In this document: positions 34,469 through 43,960 of the stretch, one piece after another
Numbering within the stretch: position 1 is the first letter of the stretch
Layout of the letters: every line of letters begins with the position of its first letter
Source: an uncultured Lachnospiraceae bacterium
GTDB lineage: Bacteria > Bacillota > Clostridia > Lachnospirales > Lachnospiraceae
Direction of reading: 5' to 3'
Assembly: GCA_910589195.1 (NCBI GenBank)
Contig: CAJUTC010000006.1
Location: forward strand, 1 to 64,000
Length of the DNA stretch: 64,000 bases
Notes under the pieces: model-generated
Database searches by the model: none
Told to the model about the DNA's origin: nothing
The model's input: the letters and a program-made list of their open reading frames with translations, nothing else
Position numbers and translations under genes: made by a program

Positions 34469-35806
34469 ATGAAGAAAAAAGTTATGGCGCTTGCTTTGGC
34501 ATCAGTTATGACAGCTTCGTTAGCTGCCTGTGGAGGAGGCGGGCAAACAACAACCACTGCTGCCCAGTCGGATGCTCCTAATGAAACAACCGCCGCACCG
34601 GCTGAGAAAAGTGAGGACTCCAATGAAGCGGCACCCTCAGGAGAAGGGGGAAGCCTGGTGTATTGGTCTATGTGGGAAGCCACAGAACCCCAGGGACAGG
34701 CGATTCAGGAAGCTGTTGATAAGTTTACAGAGGATACTGGCATTGCTGTTGATTTACAGTTTAAAGGGCGTACTGGAATCCGTGAGGGCTTACAGCCTGC
34801 ATTAGACGCAGGAACTAATATTGATTTATTTGACGAAGATATTGATCGTGTCAACACTACTTGGGGACAATATCTGATGGATTTGGAAGATTTGGCAAAA
34901 GCTGCTGATTATGAGGCAACTGCAAACGCAGGACTAATCGCGGCATGTCGGGAAGTTGGAGGAGGTACGTTAAAGTCCATCCCGTATCAGCCGAACGTAT
35001 TTGCGTTCTTCTACAACCAGGCAATTTTTGATGAAGTAGGAATTACCCAAGTTCCGCAAACCTGGGAGGAGCTGGATGCCGCTTGTGCTAAAATTAAGGA
35101 TGCGGGCTATACGCCGATTACCTGTGACGATGCGTACATTGTTTGCATGTTTGGCTATCATATGTGCAGACTGGTAGGAGAGCCAAAGACAGAAGAGATT
35201 GTTAAGGGCGGATTGTGGGATGAAGCAGCAGTTATGGCCACTGCAGAAGCATATGCGGACTTTGCGGCAAAGGGCTATTTTTCCGATACCATCGCTTCTA
35301 ACGTATGGCCTGCCGGACAGAATCAGGAACTGGCTATGGGAACGGCTGCGATGTACTTAAACGGATCCTGGCTGCCCAATGAAGTAAAAGATATGGCAGG
35401 AGATGACTTTGTATGGGGATGCTTTAGCTATCCGGAAGTAGAAGGAGGCACAGACGGAACGGATGCCGCTAACTACGGCGCGCAGGTATTGGCGATTAAT
35501 AAAGATTCCCAAAACGCTGAGAACGCGTTCCAGTTAATTTGCTATATTACGAAAGGTGAATTTGACAAACGGCTGTCTGAGCTGTCTATCGGTATTCCGG
35601 CAGATTCTAGCAATACGGAGTGGCCAGAGCTGATTGCTTGTGTAAAGCCTGTTATGGATAGCATGAAAACCCGTTATCCATGGGCAGCAGGTGCTGAGGC
35701 AAATGCGGATATGACCCCAATTATTAAAGAAAACTTCTTAAATCTTTGCGGCGGCAGCATTGATGCTCAGGGATTTGTAGATGCGTTAAAGAAAGCGGGA
35801 AATTAA
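34469..35806 (+). CDS. CUT1 sugar ABC transporter, substrate-binding lipoprotein
   Basis: 445-residue extracellular binding protein. Lipoprotein signal peptide with lipobox SLAAC (Cys21), then a Thr/Ala/Glu-rich linker, then a family 1 solute-binding fold (LVYWSMWEATEPQ, IPYQPNVFAFFYN). It follows the GH112 gene and precedes two permease genes, so the expected ligand is galacto-N-biose, lacto-N-biose or a related glycan. AGAGGAGG precedes the ATG. The 199-bp leader is AT-rich, with no clear promoter. Confidence 0.9.
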   Translation: MKKKVMALALASVMTASLAACGGGGQTTTTAAQSDAPNETTAAPAEKSEDSNEAAPSGEGGSLVYWSMWEATEPQGQAIQEAVDKFTEDTGIAVDLQFKGRTGIREGLQPALDAGTNIDLFDEDIDRVNTTWGQYLMDLEDLAKAADYEATANAGLIAACREVGGGTLKSIPYQPNVFAFFYNQAIFDEVGITQVPQTWEELDAACAKIKDAGYTPITCDDAYIVCMFGYHMCRLVGEPKTEEIVKGGLWDEAAVMATAEAYADFAAKGYFSDTIASNVWPAGQNQELAMGTAAMYLNGSWLPNEVKDMAGDDFVWGCFSYPEVEGGTDGTDAANYGAQVLAINKDSQNAENAFQLICYITKGEFDKRLSELSIGIPADSSNTEWPELIACVKPVMDSMKTRYPWAAGAEANADMTPIIKENFLNLCGGSIDAQGFVDALKKAGN

Positions 35807-35881
35807 AGCACAAAAACCTGAATCTGACAAAACGTGTTACCAGAACGTTTGGATGATACGTTGTAATGAAAAACTAAAAAT

Positions 35882-35910
35882 GGCGGCAGGGATAAGCTGC
35901 CGCCGTTTTT
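35882..35910 (+). terminator. Terminator between binding protein and permease genes
   Basis: GGCGGCAG (35882-35889) pairs with CTGCCGCC (35897-35904), followed by GTTTTT. ATGATACG (35853-35860) and CGTATCAT (35911-35918) can pair outside it. It would raise binding-protein mRNA over permease mRNA. Confidence 0.8.
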
Positions 35911-35956
35911 CGTATCATAGGAAAAGTTTTATGCTCGAGGAAAGGAGGGAACCGGA

Positions 35957-36862
35957 ATGAAGCGAAATAAAGGTATGATTATTGCGTTTTTAGCGCCGGC
36001 AGTATCCATATTCGCGGTGATTTTCTTATATCCGATTGTGCGTACAATTATTATGAGTTTCTTTAAGATTGACGGCATTACCGATCCGGTATCCAAATGG
36101 CAGTTTACCGGAGTTGCTAACTTTATCAAGTTGGCTAATACCAGCTTATTCCGCACTTCCATGTGGAACCTGTTTCGGATCTGGCTGATAGGCGGCATAA
36201 TCGTAATGTCGTTAGCCCTTCTCTTTGCGGTTATTATTACCAGCGGAATTCGTTTTAAAAGTTTTTTCAGAGCGGTAATCTATCTCCCCAATATTGTAAG
36301 TGCGGTTGCCTTGGCTACCATGTGGCTGCAGTATGTATACAGCCCCAAATTTGGATTATTAAAATCGGTATTTTCCAATCTGGGTTTGACTTCTTTAGCC
36401 AAGATTCAGTGGCTTGATAACGACCATAAGTTTATGGCGCTTTTGCTGGCCTATTGTTTTGGAATGGTAGGCTACCATATGCTGATTTTTGCCAGCGGTA
36501 TTGAACGGATCAGTTCTGACTATTTTGAAGCGGCTACCTTAGACGGAGCTAATAAGCTAAACCAATTCCGATATATTACCATGCCTTTGTTAAAAGGCGT
36601 ATTCCGAACGAATATTACCATGTGGAGCGTTACCAGTGTAGGCTTCTTTGTGTGGTCCCAGTTATTTTCCACGGTTACAGCGGATACCCAAACGATCACA
36701 CCTATGGTTTATATGTATATGCAGATATTTGGCGCCGGAAACAGTGTAACAGAGCGTAACTCTGGCCTGGGCGCGGCAATCGGCGTGCTGCTGAGTATTT
36801 GCGTGGTTGCTATTTTCTGGCTGTGCAATCATCTCTTAAAAGATGATGATTTAGAATTTTAA
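35957..36862 (+). CDS. CUT1 sugar ABC transporter permease (MalF type)
   Basis: 301 residues, six membrane helices, and the EAA loop near 195 (YFEAATLDGANKLNQFRYITMPLLK), which contacts the ATPase. AAAGGAGGGAA precedes the start. Forms the membrane pore with the next gene product. Confidence 0.92.
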   Translation: MKRNKGMIIAFLAPAVSIFAVIFLYPIVRTIIMSFFKIDGITDPVSKWQFTGVANFIKLANTSLFRTSMWNLFRIWLIGGIIVMSLALLFAVIITSGIRFKSFFRAVIYLPNIVSAVALATMWLQYVYSPKFGLLKSVFSNLGLTSLAKIQWLDNDHKFMALLLAYCFGMVGYHMLIFASGIERISSDYFEAATLDGANKLNQFRYITMPLLKGVFRTNITMWSVTSVGFFVWSQLFSTVTADTQTITPMVYMYMQIFGAGNSVTERNSGLGAAIGVLLSICVVAIFWLCNHLLKDDDLEF

Positions 36863-36877
36863 AGGGAGGGGAAAGCT

Positions 36878-37753
36878 ATGGCAAAAGAAAAAAAGTACCG
36901 TGAAGCGGTAAACTGGAAAAAAGAGCTGAGGCTGGCCCCAGGGTATCTGATTTTATTAATTTGGATTTCCTTCACCTTTGTTTTATTGGGGTGGGTGCTG
37001 CTGGCCAGCTTTTCTACAACAAAGGAAATTTTTTCAAACAAGCTTTTGGCAACCGGTTTGCATTTTGAAAACTATGTGAAAGCATGGGTTAATTCCGATG
37101 TAGCCGGGATTTTTCGGAATTCCCTGGTATATTCCATCATTGCCTGTTCCCTTTTGATTGTAATTTGCGCTCCAGCGGCATATGTGCTGTCCCGGTTTAT
37201 TTTTCCGGGTAATAAATTAATCCAGACTGGATTTGTTTCAGCAATGGGAGTTCCTGTGGTTATGATTGTGCTTCCTCTGTTTGGGATTGTAGCTAATCTG
37301 GGAATTTTAAACCATGTGCTCAGCAATGGGATCCTTTTGATTTTCTTGTATATCGGAATTAATATTCCGTATACCACCATTTTTTTAATGACATTTTTCA
37401 GCAATCTGTCCCGGGCCTTTGAGGAAGCGGCAGCGATCGATGGTTGCCCTCCTACTAAGACTTTTTGGCTGATTATGCTGCCCATGGCTCAGCCTGGAAT
37501 TATTACTGTTACCATCTTTAATTTTATTAATATCTGGAATGAATATTTTATTTCTCTGATTTTCGCAAACTCCGATCAGTTAAGACCCATTGCGGTAGGG
37601 CTGTATTCTATGATTAATTCGATGAAGTATACAGGCGACTGGGCCGGTATGTTTGCGGCAGTCGTAATCGTGTTCCTTCCTACCTTTATTCTATATATCT
37701 TCTTGTCAGAGAAGATTATTGCCGGTGTAACCGGAGGAGGCGTAAAAGGATAA
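36878..37753 (+). CDS. CUT1 sugar ABC transporter permease (MalG type)
   Basis: 291 residues, six membrane helices, EAA loop FEEAAAIDGCPPTKTFWLIMLPM. It lies 15 bases after its partner with GGGAGGGG before the start. No ATPase gene is in this cluster, so a shared MsmK/UgpC-type ATPase from elsewhere in the genome is probably used, as is common in Firmicutes. Confidence 0.92.
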   Translation: MAKEKKYREAVNWKKELRLAPGYLILLIWISFTFVLLGWVLLASFSTTKEIFSNKLLATGLHFENYVKAWVNSDVAGIFRNSLVYSIIACSLLIVICAPAAYVLSRFIFPGNKLIQTGFVSAMGVPVVMIVLPLFGIVANLGILNHVLSNGILLIFLYIGINIPYTTIFLMTFFSNLSRAFEEAAAIDGCPPTKTFWLIMLPMAQPGIITVTIFNFINIWNEYFISLIFANSDQLRPIAVGLYSMINSMKYTGDWAGMFAAVVIVFLPTFILYIFLSEKIIAGVTGGGVKG

Positions 37754-37781
37754 GCCCTAGCTCTACCATGTAAAAAACGTA

Positions 37782-37825
37782 AAACAGCAGCCATTTGCAA
37801 GCAGAATATGCAATGGCTGCTGTTT
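37782..37825 (+). terminator. Terminator of the transporter operon
   Basis: AAACAGCAGCCATTTGC (37782-37798) pairs with GCAATGGCTGCTGTTT (37810-37825) around an 11-base loop. The stem is nearly perfect over 16 bp, with a short T-run. Confidence 0.75.
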
Positions 37826-37849
37826 GCCGATTTACCCAAAGCCAAAATA

Positions 37850-37878
37850 TCGACAAGGGAAACAGGCTGTGTTATAAT
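37850..37878 (+). promoter_or_regulatory. Promoter of the NUDIX gene
   Basis: TCGACA at 37850-37855 and TATAAT at 37873-37878 with a 17-base spacer, 43 bases before the ATG. Confidence 0.65.
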
Positions 37879-37921
37879 GTTCTTTAATTGGTAAATAAAA
37901 TATGGGGAGGATAGAGATAGG

Positions 37922-38398
37922 ATGGATATTTCATTTAAGGTAGATGGCGTGAAATTTAATTACAGAGTCTGCGCAATTATAATTGCAGACGGCAAATTAT
38001 TAGCCATGCGCGATGAGCGTTCGCCATATTAGTACCTGCCAGGCGGCAGAGTTAAGGTGGGGGAAACGGCAGAGGAAGCTATAATCAGAGAGGTTCAGGA
38101 AGAACTTAAAATTACGCCTAATATTATCCGCCCGCTTTGGCTAAATCAAGGTTTTTTTACGGAAGATGTGGATCATTTGGATTATCATGAATTGTGTATT
38201 TATTTTTTGCTAGACTGTTCCGATACGGATCTTGCTTCAAGGGGCGAAACGTTTACTTTGTATGAAGGAAAACATACTCTTACCTTTAAATGGCTGGACT
38301 TTTATAGGTTAGAAAGCGAATATTTTTATCCTATATTTTTGAAGAAACATATCTTCCGGCTGCCGGAAACATTCACACTTTTCATTGAACGGGAGTAA
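37922..38398 (+). pseudogene. NUDIX hydrolase interrupted by an in-frame TAG
   Basis: From ATG 37922 the frame reads a complete 158-codon NUDIX protein apart from TAG at 38030-38032 (codon 37), placed between SPY and YLPGG. A tyrosine would be usual there, and TAT or TAC differs from TAG by one base. The NUDIX box (GGRVKVGETAEEAII then REVQEEL) follows directly and is intact. Promoter and start region are preserved, so the lesion looks recent. Internal restart at a later Met would lose the N-terminal strands. Amber readthrough or a sequencing error are alternatives. Confidence 0.82.
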
Positions 38399-38474
38399 GT
38401 CCAAATGATGGAAGACAGGTTACAGGCGCTTTATAGTGGTTTTGCCATATAGGGGCTTCAGAAAGGGAAACGAT

Positions 38475-41400
38475 ATGTACATAGCAGATCTGCATATTCA
38501 TTCCAGATATTCCAGAGCTACAAGCAAAGACTGTACGCCGGAATACCTGGATTTATGGGCAAGGAAAAAGGGGATTGACTTATTGGGAACCGGGGATTTT
38601 ACCCATCCGGCATGGAGAAAGGAACTGGAGGAAAAGCTGGTCTTAGCCGAGGAAGGATTCTACCAGCTAAAAGATGAATTCCGGTTAACAAGCAAAGGGG
38701 CTTCTGGCAAAATTCCCAGGTTTGTGGTTTCCGGGGAAATCAGTTCAATCTATAAGAAAAACGGAAAAGTAAGGAAGGTACATAACCTGATTCTCCTTCC
38801 TGGCCTTAAGGAAGCAGAGATGTTGTCACGGAAGCTGGAAGCCATTGGGAATATTCATTCCGATGGCCGCCCCATACTTGGCTTAGACAGCAAAGACTTG
38901 CTGGAAATCACATTAGAGGTTTGTGCCAGGTCGATCTTTGTGCCAGCCCATATCTGGACGCCCCATTTTTCTATGTTCGGCGCATTTTCCGGATTTGATA
39001 CGATAGAGGAATGTTTTGAGGAGTTAACTCCATATATCCATGCCATTGAAACGGGTCTTTCTTCCGATCCTCCTATGAACTGGAGGCTTTCCGCTCTTGA
39101 CCGCTTTCAAATGATATCCAATTCGGATGCCCATTCCCCAGGAAAATTAGGGCGGGAAGCAAATTTGCTTCAGATTTCAATGTCCTACGATAGTCTGTAT
39201 AATGCCATACAAAAGGGAATCGGATTGGCTGGAACCATTGAATTTTTTCCGGAGGAAGGGAAATATCACTATGATGGGCATCGCAAGTGCCATTTGTGCC
39301 TTTCTCCTTTTCAAACAGAACAATATAATGGAAAATGTCCGGTATGCGGAAAAAAGATTACCCTTGGCGTATCCCATCGGGTAGAGCAGTTGGCGGATCG
39401 CAAGGAAGGGTATTGCCGGCCAAATGCAGCAGGATTTGAAAGTCTGGTTCCGCTGCCCGAGGTAATTGCGGCTTCCATAGGAAAAACATCTGCCAGTGTA
39501 GCAGTCCAGAACCAGTATGAGAAGATGCTTGAAAAATTGGGAACCGAGTTTTCCATCTTAAGAGAATTGCCCATCAAGGAAATTCAAAAAGAAGCTGGTT
39601 TTCTGACTGCAGAAGGGATCCGCAGGCTGCGGCAAGGAAACGTAACGCGTTTTCCGGGATTTGACGGAGAATATGGAACGATTCAACTGTTTGAAAGCTG
39701 GGAACGGGAAGCGATGGATGGGCAAATCAGCTTGTTTGGATGGCCTTGCATGGAAACAGGCAAAGAAGAAGCTCCGAATCATTTTAAAGACCAAGAAAAA
39801 GCGAAAGCAGAAACAGCCGTTGCGGCAGAAAACATTCCGGAACCTGGTCTTAGAAAGATAACAGAGCCTTTTGGGGAAGAAAAAAACGGGAATCGGAAGA
39901 AATGTCAGGAAGCCCCGGAAAATATAAGAAACGAGATCCCAGGCAAAACGGAAGAATTAAATGATGAACAGCAGGAAGCCGTCTGGTCGGTTTCTTCAAG
40001 AATTGCGGTTATGGCAGGCCCTGGGACTGGAAAAACCAAGACGCTGGTTTCCCGAATCCTTCATCTTCTTCAAAACCGTAGAATCAGGCCGTCTGAAATT
40101 ACGGCAGTTACCTTTACCAATCAGGCTGCCCAGGAAATCCGGATGCGTTTGGAAAAACAGCTTGGAGGAAAACGCGCGGTCGGGAAACTTTCGATAGGAA
40201 CCTTCCATTCTCTCTGCTATGAGAATTTAAAAAATTCGGACACGGGATTTGCACTGGCAGATGAGGAAATGGTTTTGGAGCTGATAAAAGAAATTAAGGA
40301 AGAAATGGGGTTAAAGGAATCCCCCAACACGCTCCGGCAGGCGATTTCCAAGGAAAAAACCAGGGTATCAGAGGAAATATGGCAAACAAAGAATGAGCAG
40401 GCCAGATTGTCCCATGAGAGCGAAAGCTTGGCCAATATCGACCAGATAACAGCACGTTACCAAGAACGACTGGCTGAATGGGAGCTGATGGACTTTGACG
40501 ATCTTTTGCTTCAAGCTCTATATCAGGCAGAAGAAACAAAACCCAGGTTCCCTTATCTTCTGGTTGATGAGTTTCAGGATATCAGCCCATTGCAGTACCG
40601 ATTAATCCAGGCCTGGATCAAAGGCAGCAGAGAGGTATTTATCATCGGGGATCCGGATCAGGCGATCTATGGATTCCGTGGGGCGGCTTCAGAATGCTTT
40701 CAGCAGTTTTGTTTGGAAGAACAAGCACAGGTGATTCGCCTGCGGAAAAATTACCGCTCAACACCAGAGATTTTAATCGCATCCCGGACAGTTCTAAAAA
40801 AAGAGGAGCCGCCGTTGGAACCGGTTATGAAATCAGGTCTTCCGGTTCGCCTGATTTGTGCGGCGAATGAAATGGGAGAGGCAATCGCTACCGCAAAAGA
40901 GATCAATCGGCTGGTAGGAGGAATTGATATGCTGGATGCCCAGGAAGGGGCGGCATGTCAGAGCAGCTTCACCCCCAGAAGCTTTGGTGATATGGCAGTA
41001 CTTTACCGTACCCACCGACAGGCCGGGATATTGGAAACCTGCCTGAAAAAAGAAGGGATTCCATACATTGTAGCAGGGCGGGAGGAATTTCTGCAGGAAG
41101 ATTGTATTCGGGGAAGCCTTGGATTTTTCAGAAGCCTGATACATCCGGAACATGATATATGGAAAACAATGTGTATCCGAATCTTCCCAGGACTTGGGGT
41201 GGACAATTCCTGGTATGAGTTAAGAGAACGTTACATAAAATTTTTATGTAAACATGTAAGGACTCAGAATCTGTTAACGTCCTGGATCCAAGATATGGGA
41301 TTACAGGACAATCCATCTATGGAAAAATTATTGGCTATGTCGGTATTTTATAAAACCATGGAAGAAATGCTTACCACTCTATCTTTTGGAAGGGAAAGTG

Positions 41401-41759
41401 ATCTAAAACGAAGCGGACAAAAAACGTACCATTCCGATGCGGTGACGCTTATGACCATACATGGTTCGAAAGGTTTGGAATTTCCGATGGTATTCCTCCA
41501 TGGAGCAAGAGCAGGGATCCTTCCATTAGAATATAAGGGAAGGGAAACGGATCTGGAAGAAGAAAGGCGGCTTCTCTATGTAGCAATGACCAGGGCAAAA
41601 GAGGAATTGATTCTAACCAGTTCTGGGGAACCTTCCTGTTTTTTAAAAGACCTGACAAAACCTATCATTGTACAGGAAACGCTTCGCCCAAAGCGGGAAG
41701 AAAATGGAGGACGCCAAATGAGCTTATTTGATTTTATGGATCATGAAAAGGATGATTAA
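38475..41759 (+). CDS. EndoQ-like PHP nuclease fused to UvrD/PcrA-type helicase
   Basis: 1094-residue fusion. Residues 1 to about 395 match endonuclease Q, which nicks 5' of deaminated bases: PHP metal motif DLHIHSRYS (His7, His9), GTGDFTHP, PAHIWTPHFSMFG, SNSDAHSP, and a zinc finger C272-x2-C275 ... C288-x2-C291. After a charged linker (about 425-490) comes a complete superfamily 1 helicase: GPGTGKT (near 515), VDEFQDISP, GDPDQAIYGFRGA, KNYRST, TIHGSKGLEFPMVF and VAMTRAKEEL. The join suggests nicking at a damaged base followed by unwinding from the nick. ATG 38475 is chosen (GAAAGGGAA upstream); an earlier start lacks the conserved N-terminus. Both halves are recognised with confidence; their joint action is inference. 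Confidence 0.9.
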   Translation: MYIADLHIHSRYSRATSKDCTPEYLDLWARKKGIDLLGTGDFTHPAWRKELEEKLVLAEEGFYQLKDEFRLTSKGASGKIPRFVVSGEISSIYKKNGKVRKVHNLILLPGLKEAEMLSRKLEAIGNIHSDGRPILGLDSKDLLEITLEVCARSIFVPAHIWTPHFSMFGAFSGFDTIEECFEELTPYIHAIETGLSSDPPMNWRLSALDRFQMISNSDAHSPGKLGREANLLQISMSYDSLYNAIQKGIGLAGTIEFFPEEGKYHYDGHRKCHLCLSPFQTEQYNGKCPVCGKKITLGVSHRVEQLADRKEGYCRPNAAGFESLVPLPEVIAASIGKTSASVAVQNQYEKMLEKLGTEFSILRELPIKEIQKEAGFLTAEGIRRLRQGNVTRFPGFDGEYGTIQLFESWEREAMDGQISLFGWPCMETGKEEAPNHFKDQEKAKAETAVAAENIPEPGLRKITEPFGEEKNGNRKKCQEAPENIRNEIPGKTEELNDEQQEAVWSVSSRIAVMAGPGTGKTKTLVSRILHLLQNRRIRPSEITAVTFTNQAAQEIRMRLEKQLGGKRAVGKLSIGTFHSLCYENLKNSDTGFALADEEMVLELIKEIKEEMGLKESPNTLRQAISKEKTRVSEEIWQTKNEQARLSHESESLANIDQITARYQERLAEWELMDFDDLLLQALYQAEETKPRFPYLLVDEFQDISPLQYRLIQAWIKGSREVFIIGDPDQAIYGFRGAASECFQQFCLEEQAQVIRLRKNYRSTPEILIASRTVLKKEEPPLEPVMKSGLPVRLICAANEMGEAIATAKEINRLVGGIDMLDAQEGAACQSSFTPRSFGDMAVLYRTHRQAGILETCLKKEGIPYIVAGREEFLQEDCIRGSLGFFRSLIHPEHDIWKTMCIRIFPGLGVDNSWYELRERYIKFLCKHVRTQNLLTSWIQDMGLQDNPSMEKLLAMSVFYKTMEEMLTTLSFGRESDLKRSGQKTYHSDAVTLMTIHGSKGLEFPMVFLHGARAGILPLEYKGRETDLEEERRLLYVAMTRAKEELILTSSGEPSCFLKDLTKPIIVQETLRPKREENGGRQMSLFDFMDHEKDD

Positions 41760-41950
41760 AATCTGCAACATGTTCTTACTGGTGATAGTAGTTGATTTTT
41801 TACGAATATCGTTTATAGCTATTAATGAGATCTTAAAATTTTGTTTTTACTTTCAAAATGATAATTGCCAGATCATTCTGGAACCGTTTTGAAACATGTG
41901 CAGAAAATTCAAGATCCGGAATAATCAATTAAATTTAGGAAGAACTGTTG

Positions 41951-43220
41951 ATGGACAGAAGATTAACAGGAAGGCTGGCGGTAATTTCCTTATCGGCAGC
42001 AATGGCGCTTGCTGGGAGCGGATTTTCCTTTGGGGCGTTTCAGTCTTTGCCGAATGGCAGCATTGTTGATGTGGGGGGTAAAGTACCTTACAGGCCCAGA
42101 AGGGTTCCAGTATTCTGGCTGGTTTATGGATGCGGATGAAAACTGGTATTACTTCAATGAATCAGATAAGACAATGAAAACTGGTTGGCACCATGACCTA
42201 GAGGATGGGTACTGGTATTACTTGAACCCATCGGACGGCAAGATGGCCTATGGCTGGCAGACCATTGATGGAAAGGAATATTACTTCCAGCCAGTGCGGA
42301 ATGTGGGAAATTACTATTTCAGCAATGAACGTGAGAGATGGCTGTATTCTTTGAACAGCAATGTGCCTTACGGCGCAATGTACATAAACACAACCACGCC
42401 GGACGGCCAGGCAGTTGACGGGACAGGAGCGAAAGTATCTGGCCAGGGAACCCAGGCCGTGAACAATGGGTGGGTTCAGCAGGACGGGAAAACCTATTAC
42501 TTTGATAACGGGACTATGGTTTCCGGCACATGGAAAACGATTGGCGGGAAGAATTATTATTTCGGCAGCGACGGTGTTATGCTGGTAAATGCCACAGCCC
42601 CGGACGGAAGGCGCACAGGCAGCGACGGCGCAGAGATAGTCAGTACTATTAGCCAGGTTACCGCGGCGCAGGAAAGCGCGATTAGCTCCATATTAGGGAG
42701 AGAGTTATATAGCATCTACAAAGAGAACAAAAAGTCTGTTTCAAGCAGCGTGTTTACCAAGGAATATGTGCGAAAAGCGGCACATGACTATCTTTTTGCT
42801 GGGTATCAATCCCAAGGCCTTATGATACCAGAGAACAAAAATGAACCGACTTGGAACTATTTAGACTTGGCATCCATCTATTATGATAAAGATAAAGTAA
42901 ATGAATTGATGGGAAATATTTACGGTGTAAATCCGGCGTTCCAATCGGGAGAGAAGTTTAGCTGGTATGGAGAAAGCGATCCATATTTAGTGGTTTCCGA
43001 TAACCGGATTACGACAGAATATTTTTTTGACTTTACCATAGATCCTTTTGGAAGAGTAAGCGGCTTGCGGTTTGATTTTAAAGATGGATATATGAATGTG
43101 AAAGGAACGTTTACTATGGTGTCTAATGGAGGCGACGAAAGTACAACGTTTTCAGCCAGATTTAAAGTCAATGAAGTTAACCGCTTCCCCTTCCAGTTAA
43201 TATCTGCCAATTTGTATTAA
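41951..43220 (+). pseudogene. Secreted cell-wall-binding-repeat protein, frameshifted at G6
   Basis: ATG 41951 opens a frame with a signal peptide (RRLTGRLAVISLSAAMALAGSG) that ends at codon 63. The rest of the protein continues in the next frame from about 42079 to 43220. Switching frames at the GGGGGG run 42073-42078 (one base too many) joins them. The second frame has choline-binding-type repeats (GWFMDADENWYYF, YWYYLNPSDGKMAYGW, KEYYFQP, KTYYFDNGTMVSGTW, KNYYFGSDGVM), then an unrecognised 190-residue C-terminal domain. A change of one G would restore export, so it may be phase-variable, decayed or a sequencing error. Confidence 0.8.
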
Positions 43221-43379
43221 TCTTAGTTTAGCAAACAGGTATCCTAATAACATACAAAGGATATCTATATGTGTAGGCAGGCTTTTGATACGATTCAGAA
43301 GCCTGCTTGTATTATGGGATGAAACTATGAATGCAAAAATAAGAAGCAACAAAAAACAAACAAAACAACAAGAAAATAC

Positions 43380-43408
43380 TTGCAATCCTGGATTCTTTAT
43401 GATAGAAT
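43380..43408 (+). promoter_or_regulatory. Sigma-A promoter of rplS
   Basis: TTGCAA at 43380-43385 and TAGAAT at 43403-43408 with a 17-base spacer. The transcript should start near 43415, leaving a leader of about 77 bases. It gives rplS its own promoter now that trmD is distant. Confidence 0.75.
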
Positions 43409-43491
43409 CTAAACGTTGTGACGATAAAAAGAGATGGTCCTCTGATACAGTAGGTATGTAAGAACATCAAATAGTACAAGGAGGTTCACAA

Positions 43492-43839
43492 ATGAACGAC
43501 ATTATTAAAAGCATTGAAGCGACTCAGTTAAAGGAGTCTGTTCCGGAGTTCCATGTTGGCGATACGGTAAGAGTATACAACAAGATTAAAGAGGGAAACA
43601 GGGAAAGGATCCAGGTATTTGAAGGCACCGTATTAAAGAGGCAGAACGGCGGTTCCAGAGAAACTTTTACAGTAAGAAAGAATTCTAATGGCATTGGCGT
43701 TGAGAAAACCTGGCCGGTTCATTCTCCGTTTGTAGATAAGATTGAAGTGGTAAGAAGAGGTAAAGTAAGACGTGCAAAACTGTACTACTTAAGAGATCGG
43801 GTAGGTAAGGCTGCTAAGGTAAAAGAATTAGTAAAGTAA
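43492..43839 (+). CDS. rplS: Ribosomal protein bL19
   Basis: 115-residue large-subunit protein at the 30S-50S interface (FHVGDTVRVYNKIKEGNRERIQ, RVGKAAKVKELV). AAGGAGG precedes the ATG. Confidence 0.98.
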   Translation: MNDIIKSIEATQLKESVPEFHVGDTVRVYNKIKEGNRERIQVFEGTVLKRQNGGSRETFTVRKNSNGIGVEKTWPVHSPFVDKIEVVRRGKVRRAKLYYLRDRVGKAAKVKELVK

Positions 43840-43851
43840 TGAGATGTAACT

Positions 43852-43884
43852 GGAGGGACTATTTCATATAGTCCCTTCTTTTAT
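43852..43884 (+). terminator. Terminator after rplS
   Basis: AGGGACTA (43854-43861) pairs with TAGTCCCT (43869-43876), followed by TCTTTTAT. Confidence 0.75.
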
Positions 43885-43960
43885 CATATAGGAAAGACCT
43901 TTGGATCAGATACTACAAAAGGCTTTCTTATATGGATAGTAACAGACAGGATGTGGAAAT

